A stretch of 64,000 nucleotides of DNA from Paenibacillaceae bacterium (GCA_015057705.1 SVDU01000023.1:1-64000); one strand, 5' to 3'; shown: positions 1-8,767, counted from the stretch's first letter. Numbers and translations: made by a program. The notes: generated by a model not told the origin, from the letters alone.

Positions 1-27
1 CATTGAAACAGCTCTAAACGTAAGAAA

Positions 28-55
28 GGGGCGGGATTCATACGAATCCCACCCC
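28..55 (-). terminator. Strong GC-rich hairpin
   Basis: Arms GGGGCGGGATTC and GAATCCCACCCC pair around a 4-base loop with one mismatch. Read on the minus strand the stem is followed by a broken T run (TTTCTTAC). It is probably a second terminator behind the rpsR operon, or it belongs to a gene beyond the left edge. Confidence 0.55.
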
Positions 56-74
56 AACTATTGACAAAGAGCCA

Positions 75-110
75 TAAAAAAAGACCCCACACTCTCATGT
101 GAAGTCTTTC
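75..110 (-). terminator. Terminator of rpsF-ssb-rpsR operon
   Basis: The inverted repeat AAAGAC/GTCTTT has an inner CACA/TGTG pairing. On the minus strand it is followed by seven T residues. It lies about 115 bases beyond the rpsR stop and is a canonical intrinsic terminator for the operon. Bases 111-224 hold nothing else that I can recognise. Confidence 0.75.
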
Positions 111-224
111 TATATTACGAAACTCTCTTCCTAACCAGTAACCGTCCAGAAAAATCATTCCGATTTGTTTAAAATTTGTTTAAATATCCCTTACCCGACT
201 GGCAAACCCTTATAAAATAAGGAT

Positions 225-491
225 TTAGTCCATAGTATAAGGCATAAGAGCGATATGTCTAGCTCTCTTGATTGCAACAGTCAGTGCTCTCTGATGCTTA
301 GCACAGTTGCCAGTGATACGTCTGGGAAGAATTTTTCCTCTTTCAGACACGTATCTTTTTAATTTATTTACATCTTTATAATCGATAACGCCATTCTTCT
401 CGCCGCAGAATACGCATACTTTTTTTCTTCTGCGCATGCCGCCTCTTCTCATCTTAGCGCCATCAGCTTTATCATTCCTGTTAAATGCCAT
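225..491 (-). CDS. rpsR: 30S ribosomal protein S18
   Basis: The 88-residue protein matches S18 in length and sequence: a basic N-terminus, then VCVFCGE and the conserved [17 protein letters not shown] and C-KHQR segments. S18 binds S6 on the platform of the small subunit. A GGAGG site precedes the ATG. It is the last gene of the rpsF-ssb-rpsR operon and is followed by a good terminator. The Cys residues of CxFC and C-KHQ resemble the zinc-binding (C+) form of S18. The assignment is secure. Confidence 0.98.
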   Translation of the reverse strand: MAFNRNDKADGAKMRRGGMRRRKKVCVFCGEKNGVIDYKDVNKLKRYVSERGKILPRRITGNCAKHQRALTVAIKRARHIALMPYTMD

Positions 492-511
492 TGGTATACC
501 TCCTGTTAGAT

Positions 512-964
512 TTAGTTGAATGGAAGTCCTTCGTCTTCGACTCCATCCGGGATATTCATAAATCCATCGCCGATTGCACTGGAGGGAGCTGGTCTGGAGG
601 TTGGCTGATAGCCGCCGCCTTCGCCTGGAGCACCGCCCTTGCTGTCTGCGAATTCCTGATCTTCTACAACGATATCTGTTGTATATACTTTTACGCCGTC
701 TTTATTCGTATAACTTCCAGTCTGGATCCTTCCGGAAATCAGTACTCTCATACCCTGACGGAAATACTTCTCTGCAAACTCACCTGCTTTGTCAAATGCT
801 ACGCAGTTGATAAAATCAGCGGTCTGCTCATTGCCGTCCTGACTTCTGCGGCTTCTGCGATCAACAGCAAGGGTATACCTTGCGATGGCCATAGCACGCT
901 CGCCCTGGGAATATCTTACTTCTGGATCACGGGTCAATCTGCCCATAAGGATTACTCTGTTCAT
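512..964 (-). CDS. ssb: Single-stranded DNA-binding protein
   Basis: 150 residues. The N-terminal OB fold starts [19 protein letters not shown] and contains [22 protein letters not shown], both diagnostic of bacterial SSB. A Gly/Pro-rich linker follows, and the acidic tail ends EDEGLPFN, a variant of the DDDIPF tip that recruits repair and replication partners. The gene sits between rpsF and rpsR, the usual Firmicutes order. SSB coats ssDNA as a tetramer during replication, recombination and repair. Confidence 0.98.
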   Translation of the reverse strand: MNRVILMGRLTRDPEVRYSQGERAMAIARYTLAVDRRSRRSQDGNEQTADFINCVAFDKAGEFAEKYFRQGMRVLISGRIQTGSYTNKDGVKVYTTDIVVEDQEFADSKGGAPGEGGGYQPTSRPAPSSAIGDGFMNIPDGVEDEGLPFN

Positions 965-986
965 ACGATCACGCTTTCTTTATCTA

Positions 987-1274
987 TTATGCTTCTTGTT
1001 TCACGCATAAGTATCTGATAACCGGCTCCATAATACGAACGTTTTCTTCTAATTCGTTCGGTGTATTGGACGCGCCATCAAATTTGATGAAGTAGTAGAA
1101 TCCTTCTTTCATTTTCTGAATTTCGTAAGCTAATCTCTTCTTACCCCATTCATCAACGCCAGTTACAGCTCCGCCGAAACGAGTAATGTAACCATTAATC
1201 TTTTCCATAGCAGCTGCTCTCTCTTCATCTTCGAGCTTTGCGTTCAGAACAATCGTTAATTCATATTTGTTCAT
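987..1274 (-). CDS. rpsF: 30S ribosomal protein S6
   Basis: 95 residues of ferredoxin-like fold. It begins MNKYELTIVLNAKLEDEE and contains the family motifs DEWGKKRLAYEIQKMKEG-YY and EPVIRYL. S6 pairs with S18 in the 30S platform. It is first in the rpsF-ssb-rpsR operon. The start is supported by the GGAGG site 8 bases upstream, and a structured leader with a consensus promoter lies further up. No irregularity was seen. Confidence 0.98.
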   Translation of the reverse strand: MNKYELTIVLNAKLEDEERAAAMEKINGYITRFGGAVTGVDEWGKKRLAYEIQKMKEGFYYFIKFDGASNTPNELEENVRIMEPVIRYLCVKQEA

Positions 1275-1346
1275 GCTTGTTTACCTCCTTGTGGTCTCTG
1301 GCCCCTGACTTCAGTTTCAGGAGCAAGGATTAATATGTGTCACGGT
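1275..1346 (-). promoter_or_regulatory. Structured rpsF leader, possible S6:S18 autoregulatory element
   Basis: Between the predicted transcription start and rpsF the mRNA can form a CCTTG/CAAGG outer stem. The 3' strand of this stem contains the AAGGAGG ribosome-binding site. An inner CTCCTGA/TCAGGGG hairpin is enclosed, and a CCG trinucleotide lies just upstream. Known S6:S18-binding leaders of bacterial rpsF operons use a CCG bulge and mask initiation. The match was made by eye, without a covariance model. Confidence 0.45.
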
Positions 1347-1351
1347 ACAGT

Positions 1352-1380
1352 ATTATACCGGAAATTCATGATAAAAGCAA
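1352..1380 (-). promoter_or_regulatory. Sigma-A promoter of rpsF operon
   Basis: On the minus strand, TTGCTT and TATAAT are separated by exactly 17 bases and lie about 80 bases upstream of the rpsF start. Confidence 0.75.
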
Positions 1381-1425
1381 GTCCTTTTCCCACTTTCATC
1401 ACATTTTTCTTTTATAATAGGGATT

Positions 1426-1623
1426 TTATGATTTTGGCTGTCCATCTTTTCCCTTTAATCCTCTGGTATTCTTCTCCACCAGCTTCCTGGGTACCATAAT
1501 CTGATGGCCGCATCCCGTGCATTTCAAACGAAAATCAGCTCCAACACGCAGAATTTCCCATTCCTGGCTCCCGCATGGATGCTGCTTTTTTAATTTTACA
1601 ACATCTCCAACTTCATAGATCAT
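1426..1623 (-). CDS. DUF951 family protein
   Basis: Small basic protein of about 65 residues starting MIYEVGDVVKLKKQHPCGS. It has the DUF951 hallmarks HPCGS-W-ILRVGADFRLKC-GCG and IMVPR, and the Cys residues suggest a treble-clef or zinc-ribbon-like site. The family is conserved next to Firmicutes core genes, and its molecular function is unknown to me. I chose the internal ATG because an AGG-rich site precedes it and the length then fits the family. An upstream TTG would add 13 residues. It lies 47 bases after the aldo/keto reductase and is probably co-transcribed. Confidence 0.85.
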   Translation of the reverse strand: MIYEVGDVVKLKKQHPCGSQEWEILRVGADFRLKCTGCGHQIMVPRKLVEKNTRGLKGKDGQPKS

Positions 1624-1670
1624 ATCATACACCTGTCCCGTACGTTTTATTTTCTCTTTCAAATAAGACG

Positions 1671-2660
1671 CTATTTTAAAATAATATCGATTTCATTCAG
1701 TTCCTGTTCGGTAAAAGTCAGATTCTCCAGACATGCTGCATTATCTTCCAGCTGCTTTACGCTGCTGGCACCTATTAACACTGAGGTCACAGCCGGTTCC
1801 CGAAGAACCCAGGAAAGCGCCATCTGCGCCAGTGACTGTCCTCTTTTTCCAGCCAGCTCATCAAGGCGTCTGATCTGTTCAAGCCTTTCTTCAGTCAGAT
1901 AACGTCCTCCAATGGTAGTTCCCTTTCTGGCAGCCCTGGAATCCGCCGGAACACCGTTTAAATACCGGTTTGTCAAAGCTCCCTGCGCAAGAGGGCTGTA
2001 GCAGATGCATCCGGTTCCCTGTTCCAGCAGCGCTCCAAATAAACCATCTTCCGCACCCCGTTCCAGCATGTTGTATCTTGGCTGGTCAATGAGACAAGGA
2101 ACTCCCATATCTTTTAACATGGAAATCGCTTTTACCGCTTCCTGCTCACCATAATTAGAAATTCCTGCATAAAGAGCTTTACCCTGTTTTACAATATCTG
2201 CCAAAGCCCCCATGGTCTCCTCCAAAGGAGTTTCCGGGTCCGGTCTGTGATGATAGAATATATCCACATATTCAAGCCCCATGCGCTTTAAACTCTGATC
2301 CAGACTGGACATTAAATACTTTCTGGAACCCCAGTTTCCATAGGGGCCAGGCCACATATCATATCCGGCTTTTGTAGAGATAATCAGCTCATCCCGATAA
2401 GGAAACAGATCACTCTTTAAAACTGTTCCAAAATTCTCTTCCGCTTTTCCAGGTGCAGGAAACCCGTAATTATTAGCCAGGTCAAAATGGGTGATTCCCA
2501 TGTCAAATGCACTTAAAAGAATTTCTCTCTGTTCCGATACTGGTTTTTCCAATCCAAAATTCTGCCATAATCCCAGAGATACCATGGGAAGCATGATTCC
2601 GCTTCTTCCGCAACGCTTGTACTTCATTGTGTCATATCTGTTTTCAGCTGCCTGATACAT
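1671..2660 (-). CDS. Aldo/keto reductase (YghZ/Gpr-like)
   Basis: 329 residues from the ATG preceded by AAGGAGAGC; an upstream TTG-type start would overlap the sirtuin gene. TIM-barrel oxidoreductase with NNYGFPAPGKAEENFG, the K of STKAGYDMWPGPYG, and YHHRPDPETPLEETMGAL, all typical of the YghZ (L-glyceraldehyde-3-phosphate reductase) and Kv-beta-like AKR14 group. It probably uses NADPH to reduce aldehydes such as methylglyoxal or glyceraldehyde 3-phosphate; the substrate is inferred. The sirtuin stop is 32 bases upstream, so the two are likely one transcript. Confidence 0.9.
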   Translation of the reverse strand: MYQAAENRYDTMKYKRCGRSGIMLPMVSLGLWQNFGLEKPVSEQREILLSAFDMGITHFDLANNYGFPAPGKAEENFGTVLKSDLFPYRDELIISTKAGYDMWPGPYGNWGSRKYLMSSLDQSLKRMGLEYVDIFYHHRPDPETPLEETMGALADIVKQGKALYAGISNYGEQEAVKAISMLKDMGVPCLIDQPRYNMLERGAEDGLFGALLEQGTGCICYSPLAQGALTNRYLNGVPADSRAARKGTTIGGRYLTEERLEQIRRLDELAGKRGQSLAQMALSWVLREPAVTSVLIGASSVKQLEDNAACLENLTFTEQELNEIDIILK

Positions 2661-2691
2661 CGTTTTGCTCTCCTTCTTATCCTGAACCGCT

Positions 2692-3423
2692 TCAGACTTC
2701 CGCTGCATCACGGAGCACTTCCCCGATGCTGCCGCTGATCACCAGATTGGCTTTCTCATCCATTGGTGTAACGGTTTTGTTAATAAGCACCATTTTGTTT
2801 CCTCTGTAATAATCAATCAGTCCGGCCGCCGGATAGACAGTCAGCGAAGTCCCTCCTATCATGAGCAAATCCGCCTGGGTGATGTAAGCGACTGATTTAC
2901 TTAGCACGCTTTCATCCAGACTTTCCTCATATAAAACCACATCCGGTTTAATCATCCCGCTGCATGTACACCTCGGAATCCCGTCCTCCCCCATGGAAGA
3001 AAGCATATCTTCCAATGAATAAAACTTCATACACCGGGTGCAATGATTTCTCCTTACAGATCCATGAAGCTCCAGCACAGTCTTACTCCCTGCTGCCTGA
3101 TGAAGTCCGTCGATATTCTGAGTAATAACCGCTTTTAATTTCCCCATCTCTTCCAGCTTTGCAAGAGCCAGATGAGCCGGATTGGGTTTTGCGTCCGGAA
3201 ATAACATCTTATTTTTATAAAAACGATAAAATTCCTTTGGGCTGGACCGGTAAAAACTGTGGCTGATGATAGTCTCCGGTGGATACTCATACTCCTGATG
3301 ATACAGCCCGTCAACGCCTCTGAAATCGGGAATATTACTTTCTGTTGATACCCCCGCTCCGCCGAAAAATACAATATTCTGGCTTTCCATGATCCAGTCC
3401 TTTAACAGACTTCGTTCATTCAT
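2692..3423 (-). CDS. cobB: NAD-dependent protein deacylase (sirtuin)
   Basis: 243 residues with the full sirtuin signature: GGAGVSTESNIPDFRG (NAD binding, residues 21-36), TQNIDGLH (101-108), catalytic His120 in LELHGS, zinc cysteines 128, 131, 152 and 154, and GGTSLTVYPAA. It removes acetyl or longer acyl groups from lysines, yielding nicotinamide and O-acyl-ADP-ribose. The ATG follows GGAGGG. Two acetyltransferase-fold genes lie just upstream in the same direction, a suggestive but unproven pairing. Confidence 0.95.
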   Translation of the reverse strand: MNERSLLKDWIMESQNIVFFGGAGVSTESNIPDFRGVDGLYHQEYEYPPETIISHSFYRSSPKEFYRFYKNKMLFPDAKPNPAHLALAKLEEMGKLKAVITQNIDGLHQAAGSKTVLELHGSVRRNHCTRCMKFYSLEDMLSSMGEDGIPRCTCSGMIKPDVVLYEESLDESVLSKSVAYITQADLLMIGGTSLTVYPAAGLIDYYRGNKMVLINKTVTPMDEKANLVISGSIGEVLRDAAEV

Positions 3424-3446
3424 CGTCTTATCCCTCCAACATGCAG

Positions 3447-3470
3447 GGGCGGATTCAGCTGAACCCGCCC
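3447..3470. other. GC-rich hairpin between acetyltransferase and sirtuin genes
   Basis: GGGCGG and CCGCCC flank the palindrome TTCAGCTGAA. No T run follows on the minus strand, so it may be a processing or attenuation hairpin rather than a strong terminator. Confidence 0.5.
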
Positions 3471-3495
3471 GTAACTGATTTTCATAATTAAAAAA

Positions 3496-4545
3496 TCAGG
3501 TTATTTCATCGAAAAACACTCCATTTAAAGGTCTTATCCGGTCTGCCATGGTTTGTCGGTTTTCCGGAACCTCCGGCTTTCCATAGCCGAAAAGCCAGGA
3601 AGTCAGTTCGCTGATCCCCATAACCAGATGAGGTTTTATCTTATTATTATCTGACACCGGAGTCATTGAGGAACCATCTTTTGTAAGCTTCCAGCGAAAA
3701 ACGCCGTTGTTCTGACGTATAAAATCATCCTTCACTTCAATAAACAATTCCATCTCACTGACAGGACAATCCTCTTTCAGCCTGATCACGGAGATAAACT
3801 GCTCCAGATGGATGATACGCCCCATTACAGCCGGTCTTACATTACCGACTTCCTTCACATAATCGGGAAGAACTATCAGCTCCCGCTGATTCTCTGCAAG
3901 TTCTCCGTAATAAGCCCATACACCGGCAAGCCGTTCTCTTTCATCTCTGGTGAAAAGAAGAATCATGTCTCCTCTGTCACTTCTTACTTCTCTGCATAAA
4001 TTCCGGTAATACTCCTCATCTCTGTGAGCGTACACCTCATACTTTTTTTCCAGTTGGCGGCCAACAAACCTGGCAGCCTCCTTGCAGTCATCAGACCGCT
4101 CCATAAACGCACGGCGGCTTAACCGGGTTCTTCCCTTTTCGTTTAGTACCCGCTTTGGCAGATCACAGATATAGGTAAAATCAAAGGGATGATAAATAGC
4201 AGGATCAACCGGAACCAAAAAGCAAAACTCCATCCGCTCCATATACATATCTGAAAAACACCGGGTAAGCAGTCTTCTCATATAACCCTGATGACGAAAA
4301 TCCGGATCAGTAGCCACTCCGGCAATATAATCCACCTTCCATATCCGGTCTTTTACCACCACTTCATAGGGATTGCGATGGAGCATCGCAGCAGGCTGAT
4401 CTCCGCTCCATGCAGTTAAAATCTTATTCTTGCGGACTCTGTCCGAATAATAATAATCCAGAAAGCTCTTGGAATCCTCGGAGAAAACTTTTTCCCATAA
4501 CGCCCGGCTTTCACTTTTTTCTTCCTGCTTCAAATACCGTACCAT
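3496..4545 (-). CDS. GNAT-family N-acetyltransferase (Eis-like)
   Basis: 349 residues. The N-terminal GNAT domain has the acetyl-CoA loop motif GVATDPDFRHQGYMRRLL (about residues 76-93). A second degenerate GNAT-like region and a C-terminal sterol-carrier-like part follow, the layout of Eis-type acetyltransferases. The substrate is unknown; amines or protein lysines are possible. It ends 72 bases before the sirtuin start and begins 3 bases after the stop of the DUF2156 gene, so it is tightly coupled to the latter. Confidence 0.82.
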   Translation of the reverse strand: MVRYLKQEEKSESRALWEKVFSEDSKSFLDYYYSDRVRKNKILTAWSGDQPAAMLHRNPYEVVVKDRIWKVDYIAGVATDPDFRHQGYMRRLLTRCFSDMYMERMEFCFLVPVDPAIYHPFDFTYICDLPKRVLNEKGRTRLSRRAFMERSDDCKEAARFVGRQLEKKYEVYAHRDEEYYRNLCREVRSDRGDMILLFTRDERERLAGVWAYYGELAENQRELIVLPDYVKEVGNVRPAVMGRIIHLEQFISVIRLKEDCPVSEMELFIEVKDDFIRQNNGVFRWKLTKDGSSMTPVSDNNKIKPHLVMGISELTSWLFGYGKPEVPENRQTMADRIRPLNGVFFDEIT

Positions 4546-4548
4546 AGT

Positions 4549-5469
4549 TTAGAAACCCTTCTGTACCACTGAGTATTTTCTTGCAAAATCAACGGGATAA
4601 TAAGACATCTTCGCTTTTCTTAAGCCTTCCATTCCCACATCATCTTCCCGGTTCACCAAAATCAGTTCTTCCGGATATGCATGGGTGATAAACTGCTGGT
4701 TAATAAACTGGTAAAGGCCTTTAATATTCGGATCGGCCTTCTCAATATGAATAACAGCCATTTTTTCAAAGGGGTTGTAGCTGCCTATGGTAAATGCCTT
4801 TAACATACCGTCTATAAAAACTCCTGCCATTCTTACATTCAAGAAAGAACAGTTTTTTAATATGCTGTGAATTCCCATCACTTCATAATCCAGCTGACGG
4901 GTAAACTCTGCAGCCTCTACCTTGTTCTCCCACCACTCATTTAAGAATTCCACCACGCTGTCCCTGTCTGAACAGCATAAGGTCCGATACTCATATCTTC
5001 CCTCATATTCTTTCAAAAAAGAGTTTAAATGATTCTTCTTTTTGTGAAGCTTCTTTCCAGAAAGTGTCCTTAATGATTGTGCGTCATAGAGATAATCCTT
5101 TAAATCTTCTACTTCTTTCACTTCAAACTGATCCGGATCCAGCTTTAAATACTCAATCGCTGCCTCATCTGCAAGAGAAATCCGAAGAGGCTTTTTTAAA
5201 ATCTCATTAAAGTATTCTTTCATTTCATTGAAATAGTAAGGAAGATCTTCTTCCCTGCACATGGGCATTGCTGTAAAGGGCTGGCCATCCTTTTCCATCA
5301 AAAACTGCAATGCTTTATTGTCACTGATTGCGTACTTCACATGGTAGTATTCTCTCCAGATAAAACAATCCAGATATACACTATCACAGGTCTTATTTGG
5401 CCTCAGGGCATAAAATGGAGTTATCTTTTCAACATCACTTGCCTCAATTGGCTTAAATTGTAAATTCAT
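4549..5469 (-). CDS. DUF2156 / LPG-synthase-C-like acyltransferase
   Basis: 306 residues with the two-lobed DUF2156 pattern (PNKTCDSVYLDCFIWREYYHVKYAI at the front; LHKKKNHLNSFLKEY; a C-terminal VNREDDVGMEGLRKAKMSYYPV). This is a GNAT-superfamily fold related to the catalytic domain of phosphatidylglycerol lysyltransferases. There is no membrane domain, so lipid aminoacylation cannot be assumed. It starts at an ATG after a weak AAGGGAAC site and is the first gene of the GNAT-sirtuin run. Confidence 0.8.
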   Translation of the reverse strand: MNLQFKPIEASDVEKITPFYALRPNKTCDSVYLDCFIWREYYHVKYAISDNKALQFLMEKDGQPFTAMPMCREEDLPYYFNEMKEYFNEILKKPLRISLADEAAIEYLKLDPDQFEVKEVEDLKDYLYDAQSLRTLSGKKLHKKKNHLNSFLKEYEGRYEYRTLCCSDRDSVVEFLNEWWENKVEAAEFTRQLDYEVMGIHSILKNCSFLNVRMAGVFIDGMLKAFTIGSYNPFEKMAVIHIEKADPNIKGLYQFINQQFITHAYPEELILVNREDDVGMEGLRKAKMSYYPVDFARKYSVVQKGF

Positions 5470-5493
5470 AATTGTTCCCTTCTATTTTTATCA

Positions 5494-5898
5494 CTAGCTT
5501 TTCTTTATAAAATCAGTATTACACTTGGGACAATGAATCTTTATTTTTCCTTTTCCCCTTGGCACCCTGATTTTCTGTCCGCAGCCTGGGCACTTATAAA
5601 TGTGAAACTTCATGCTCTGCTGCAGCCGGAAACGCCATTTGCGAAATGTTTCTGCGATAGCAAAACAAAACCGCTCAAATTTCTGATTTTCATCAAAGCG
5701 TCTCCTGATATTTCTTGAAAACATACGGTAGTAGCTTACTAACAGGACTGCCACTGCTATGAGGTCCACCCAGGGACTCTTTATAAACAGACCTGCAACA
5801 AATAAAACAAATGCCGCCGCTGTTAAAAATTTCCCTAATTTATCAGCGCCATATCTTCCCGTCATAAATCGAATTAATTGATCTCTCATTTGATTCAT
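5494..5898 (-). CDS. Small membrane protein with C-terminal zinc ribbon
   Basis: 134 residues. After a short charged start come two hydrophobic segments (about residues 24-58) and a basic amphipathic stretch. The C-terminal ribbon has two CPxC knuckles, CPGCGQKIRVPRGKG and CPKCNTDF, the pattern of zinc-ribbon/MJ0042-type domains. I do not recognise a specific function. It lies 24 bases upstream of the DUF2156 gene in the same direction and may be co-transcribed with it. Confidence 0.7.
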   Translation of the reverse strand: MNQMRDQLIRFMTGRYGADKLGKFLTAAAFVLFVAGLFIKSPWVDLIAVAVLLVSYYRMFSRNIRRRFDENQKFERFCFAIAETFRKWRFRLQQSMKFHIYKCPGCGQKIRVPRGKGKIKIHCPKCNTDFIKKS

Positions 5899-5991
5899 GC
5901 TGTATAATCGCCCCTTTTCTTTGCCTTAACTATAATAACCTATCCAGCCAAAGTCAATGTTATGAGCACATATTTCATAATCTTTTCAGAA

Positions 5992-6960
5992 TTAATCCCT
6001 GGACTTATCCCGGTACTGTTTCGGCGTCAGACCATAGCGTTCTTTAAAAATCCGGTGAAAATAACTGCTGTTCTCATAACCGATTTCCTGTATAATTTCT
6101 TCCACTGATTTGTTGGATGAGGTAAGGCAGTTCGCTGCCCTGCAAAGACGGATCAGCTGTAAGCATTCTGTAAAAGTCATCTGATAATACCGCTTAAACA
6201 GCCGGCTGATATAATAGGTTGGCTGCATGACTTTTAAAGAAAATTCCTCCAGTGTAGCCGTGGTATAGTGATTTTCCAGATACTGATACGCTTTTAAGGC
6301 AATCTGCTCTTCATACTGTGTCGTATCATGGGATTCCACCTTATCAGCATCATGAAGCAGTTCCATAATTAACATGGACATGGTTGCCTGATTAATCTCC
6401 TGCCTGCACTTTTTTTCCACCATCAGGGACCAGATCATATTCTCCAACAGGTTCTTTGCAGGTAAAATTTCCTGCAGACGGAAATGGAGATAATCCGCTA
6501 CCGAATGATTCTCAGATACTGCACCTGCAATAAAATGCCTTAAGATCCCTCCATCCTCTGTTATAAGAGATGGATGAGAGAAAAATTCTGGCTTCAGGAA
6601 AAAATGTATTGCAATATCATCTTCCCCTAAAGGCTCTATCGCATGACTGGTTCCCTCTCTTAACAGAAGAAGATCACTGGTATCCAGCTTAATCCTTTCG
6701 GTTTTATTAATAATCTGGACAGCACTGCCACTGTACATATAAACAAGTTCTACATAATTATGGCTATGGTCCGGAATTGCTATATGGCGGGGCTGACAGT
6801 AAAGCCCCATCATGCTGCCCTCTTCTATAATCAAATCCTTATCCACTACACTGCTATCCAAATCTCTTATATAGTATATCAAAATTGAAGATGCATCCTT
6901 GATAATACCGTTTTTCTCTTCCGATGTCTTCCTCAAAAAATTCAGAAGTTCTTCATTCAT
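5992..6960 (-). CDS. AraC-family transcriptional regulator
   Basis: 322 residues. The N-terminal cupin-type sensing half (HSHNYVELVYMYSGSAVQIIN, then LREGTSHAIEP) is followed by two C-terminal HTH motifs ending IGYENSSYFHRIFKERYGLTPKQYR. The start was moved to the ATG after GGAGGACAAT because the longer form reads through the ribosome-binding site. AraC proteins of this layout usually activate sugar-utilisation genes. It is divergent from the HPr-like gene at 7148, a possible target. Confidence 0.93.
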   Translation of the reverse strand: MNEELLNFLRKTSEEKNGIIKDASSILIYYIRDLDSSVVDKDLIIEEGSMMGLYCQPRHIAIPDHSHNYVELVYMYSGSAVQIINKTERIKLDTSDLLLLREGTSHAIEPLGEDDIAIHFFLKPEFFSHPSLITEDGGILRHFIAGAVSENHSVADYLHFRLQEILPAKNLLENMIWSLMVEKKCRQEINQATMSMLIMELLHDADKVESHDTTQYEEQIALKAYQYLENHYTTATLEEFSLKVMQPTYYISRLFKRYYQMTFTECLQLIRLCRAANCLTSSNKSVEEIIQEIGYENSSYFHRIFKERYGLTPKQYRDKSRD

Positions 6961-7147
6961 ATTGTCCTCCAAACGGCAAACCCACTCGCACTTCCCCCGA
7001 TTAATTATATCACCACTATGACATTATTTGCAAGAAAAGACGGTTTTTATACAAATTTAGACATAGCTTATTTATGAGACTGGTCCTATAATCTAGCTAT
7101 GTATTAATTTTTGTACAATCAATATAATTTCTAATGAGGTAGACATC

Positions 7148-7390
7148 ATGAAAAAGTATCCAATACGTTTGGCTAACATGGAAGAAGCGACGGCTTTTGT
7201 TAAAGCGACAAATCATTTTGAGTGCGATATGGACATTTGCAAAGGAAGTATAGTTATCGACGCCAAATCTATTTTAGGCATCATGACCATCTGGTCTGAT
7301 TGCGATCTTGAACTGGTCATTTACAATAACAATCATGACGATGTTTTGGAATCGTTAGCACCATTTCTGGTAAATCAAAAAACTGCATAA
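7148..7390 (+). CDS. Degenerate HPr-like protein (no active-site His)
   Basis: 80 residues with an HPr-like fold: the segment DAKSILGIMTI matches the regulatory-serine region of HPr (KSIMGVM), so Ser41 corresponds to Ser46. The active-site motif GxHARP is absent and replaced by NMEEATAFVKATNHFE, so it cannot carry phosphate from EI in the normal way. That recalls Crh of Bacillus, which keeps only the serine. A GAGG site 8 bases upstream supports the ATG. The gene is divergent from an araC gene and is followed by a strong terminator. Confidence 0.75.
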   Translation: MKKYPIRLANMEEATAFVKATNHFECDMDICKGSIVIDAKSILGIMTIWSDCDLELVIYNNNHDDVLESLAPFLVNQKTA

Positions 7391-7410
7391 CTACTACATA
7401 AAAAGCAAAA

Positions 7411-7458
7411 AGAGGCCTTACAAAACTAACTATGATCTGTTAGTTTTCGTCAGCCTCT
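7411..7458. terminator. Bidirectional terminator
   Basis: Arms AGAGGC+AAAACTAAC pair with GTTAGTTTT+GCCTCT around an 8-base loop. There are A-rich and T-rich flanks on both sides. It separates the HPr-like gene from the convergent broken chemotaxis gene. Confidence 0.75.
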
Positions 7459-7466
7459 TATTTAAA

Positions 7467-8677
7467 TTAATTACGATTTAATTGAAATTCATCTACCAGT
7501 TCTTTTAATACTGCAGCCATATCAGACAGCTCTTTGCTGGCAGCTGCACTTTCCTCTGCAGTTGCGGAGTTGTTCTGTACTACTGCTGAGATCTGATCGA
7601 TGCCCACAGTAACCTGACGGATTGCTTCCGACTGTCTGATGGAGGCTTGTGAGATCCGTTCTATCATCTCCGATACGGAACGAGTACTTACAACTGCTGT
7701 TGAAAGAGACTCTGCTGCGTCTTTTACCCGGCCAGAGCCATTCATAACTGACTGAATGGAGTTCTCAATCAGGTGTGTGGTATTCTGAGCCGCTTCTGAG
7801 CTTTTCGACGCCAGATTGCGGACTTCATCTGCTACTACAGCAAATCCTTTTCCCGCTTCTCCTGCCCTGGCTGCTTCCACAGCCGCGTTGAGTGCAAGGA
7901 TATTGGTCTGAAATGCAATATCCTCAATGGTCTTGATAATCTTGCTGATCTCCCTGGAATTTTCACTGATTTCCTTCATGGCAGTAACCAGGGCCTCCAT
8001 GTGTCTGCTGCTGGTTTCCAGCTCACCAGTGGCTACAACCGCCTGTTCATTGGCACAGGTGGAATCCTGTGCGTTCTTATCAATGTTATGGGAGATGTCA
8101 TTGATGGTGGCAGCCAGCTCTTCTACTGCACTGGCCTGCTCTGTTGCTCCCTGTGCAAGTGCCTGTGAACTTCCGCTTATGTTCTGTGATCCATAAGCTA
8201 CCTGTTCGGAAGCATTTACAATCCTCTCCATGGTTAACGTTAAGGTACTGCTGATTTTAAGCAGGGCATTCTTAACCTTCTCAAAATTCCCTTTGTAATC
8301 ATATTCCAGCTGGAACGCCAGATTCTTGTCTGCAATCTGGTTGAGAACAGAAGTAATTTCATCAATATAATTCACATAATCTTTCAGCTGTAATACGGTA
8401 TTGCCCAACGAAGCAGCCACCATACCAATCTCATCATTATCAAAAGAATGTTATCCTGATCCGTTGCCTGTATCTTGTCCAGGGTTTTCTTAATCTCCGG
8501 ATATCCCTGGCTGTCAGGCATTCTGACGTTTCCAGTGGCATTCTTTAAATACTCTTCCACCTGCTGGCTTGCCGCAGCACTCTTCATCTCAGCCAGGTAA
8601 AAAGTCAGGAAAGAGTCCACCTGATTTGCCGCCGCTAAGGATGCCGAATTAAGATTTTCCATAGACTGATGTTCCAT
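7467..8677 (-). pseudogene. Methyl-accepting chemotaxis protein, broken
   Basis: Two reading frames together make a receptor. The upstream piece (8384-8677) resembles part of a periplasmic sensor (EVEEYLKNATG-like), without the first membrane helix. The downstream piece (7467 to about 8440) starts within the end of a HAMP segment ([16 protein letters not shown]) and has the signalling hairpin with [36 protein letters not shown] intact. At about 8436-8445 the frame switches and the rest of the sensor, TM2 and most of HAMP are missing, so an internal deletion with frameshift is likely. A cytoplasmic MCP fragment could still be made. Confidence 0.75.
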
Positions 8678-8728
8678 GCTTTTCCCTACCTAAAGGAATT
8701 TAATTAATATTCTAAACATTAACGAAAA

Positions 8729-8755
8729 GGACGGCTGAGGATAACTCAACCGTCC
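8729..8755 (-). terminator. Terminator of dapA
   Basis: GGACGGcTGAG/CTCAaCCGTCC stem, followed on the minus strand by TTTT just beyond the dapA stop. Confidence 0.75.
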
Positions 8756-8767
8756 CGCTTTCTTTTA

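Noticed and set aside
485-1018. 177-codon plus-strand open frame
   Set aside because: It lies opposite ssb, whose conserved OB-fold sequence is unmistakable; the plus reading is Cys/Trp-rich and has no homology-like pattern.
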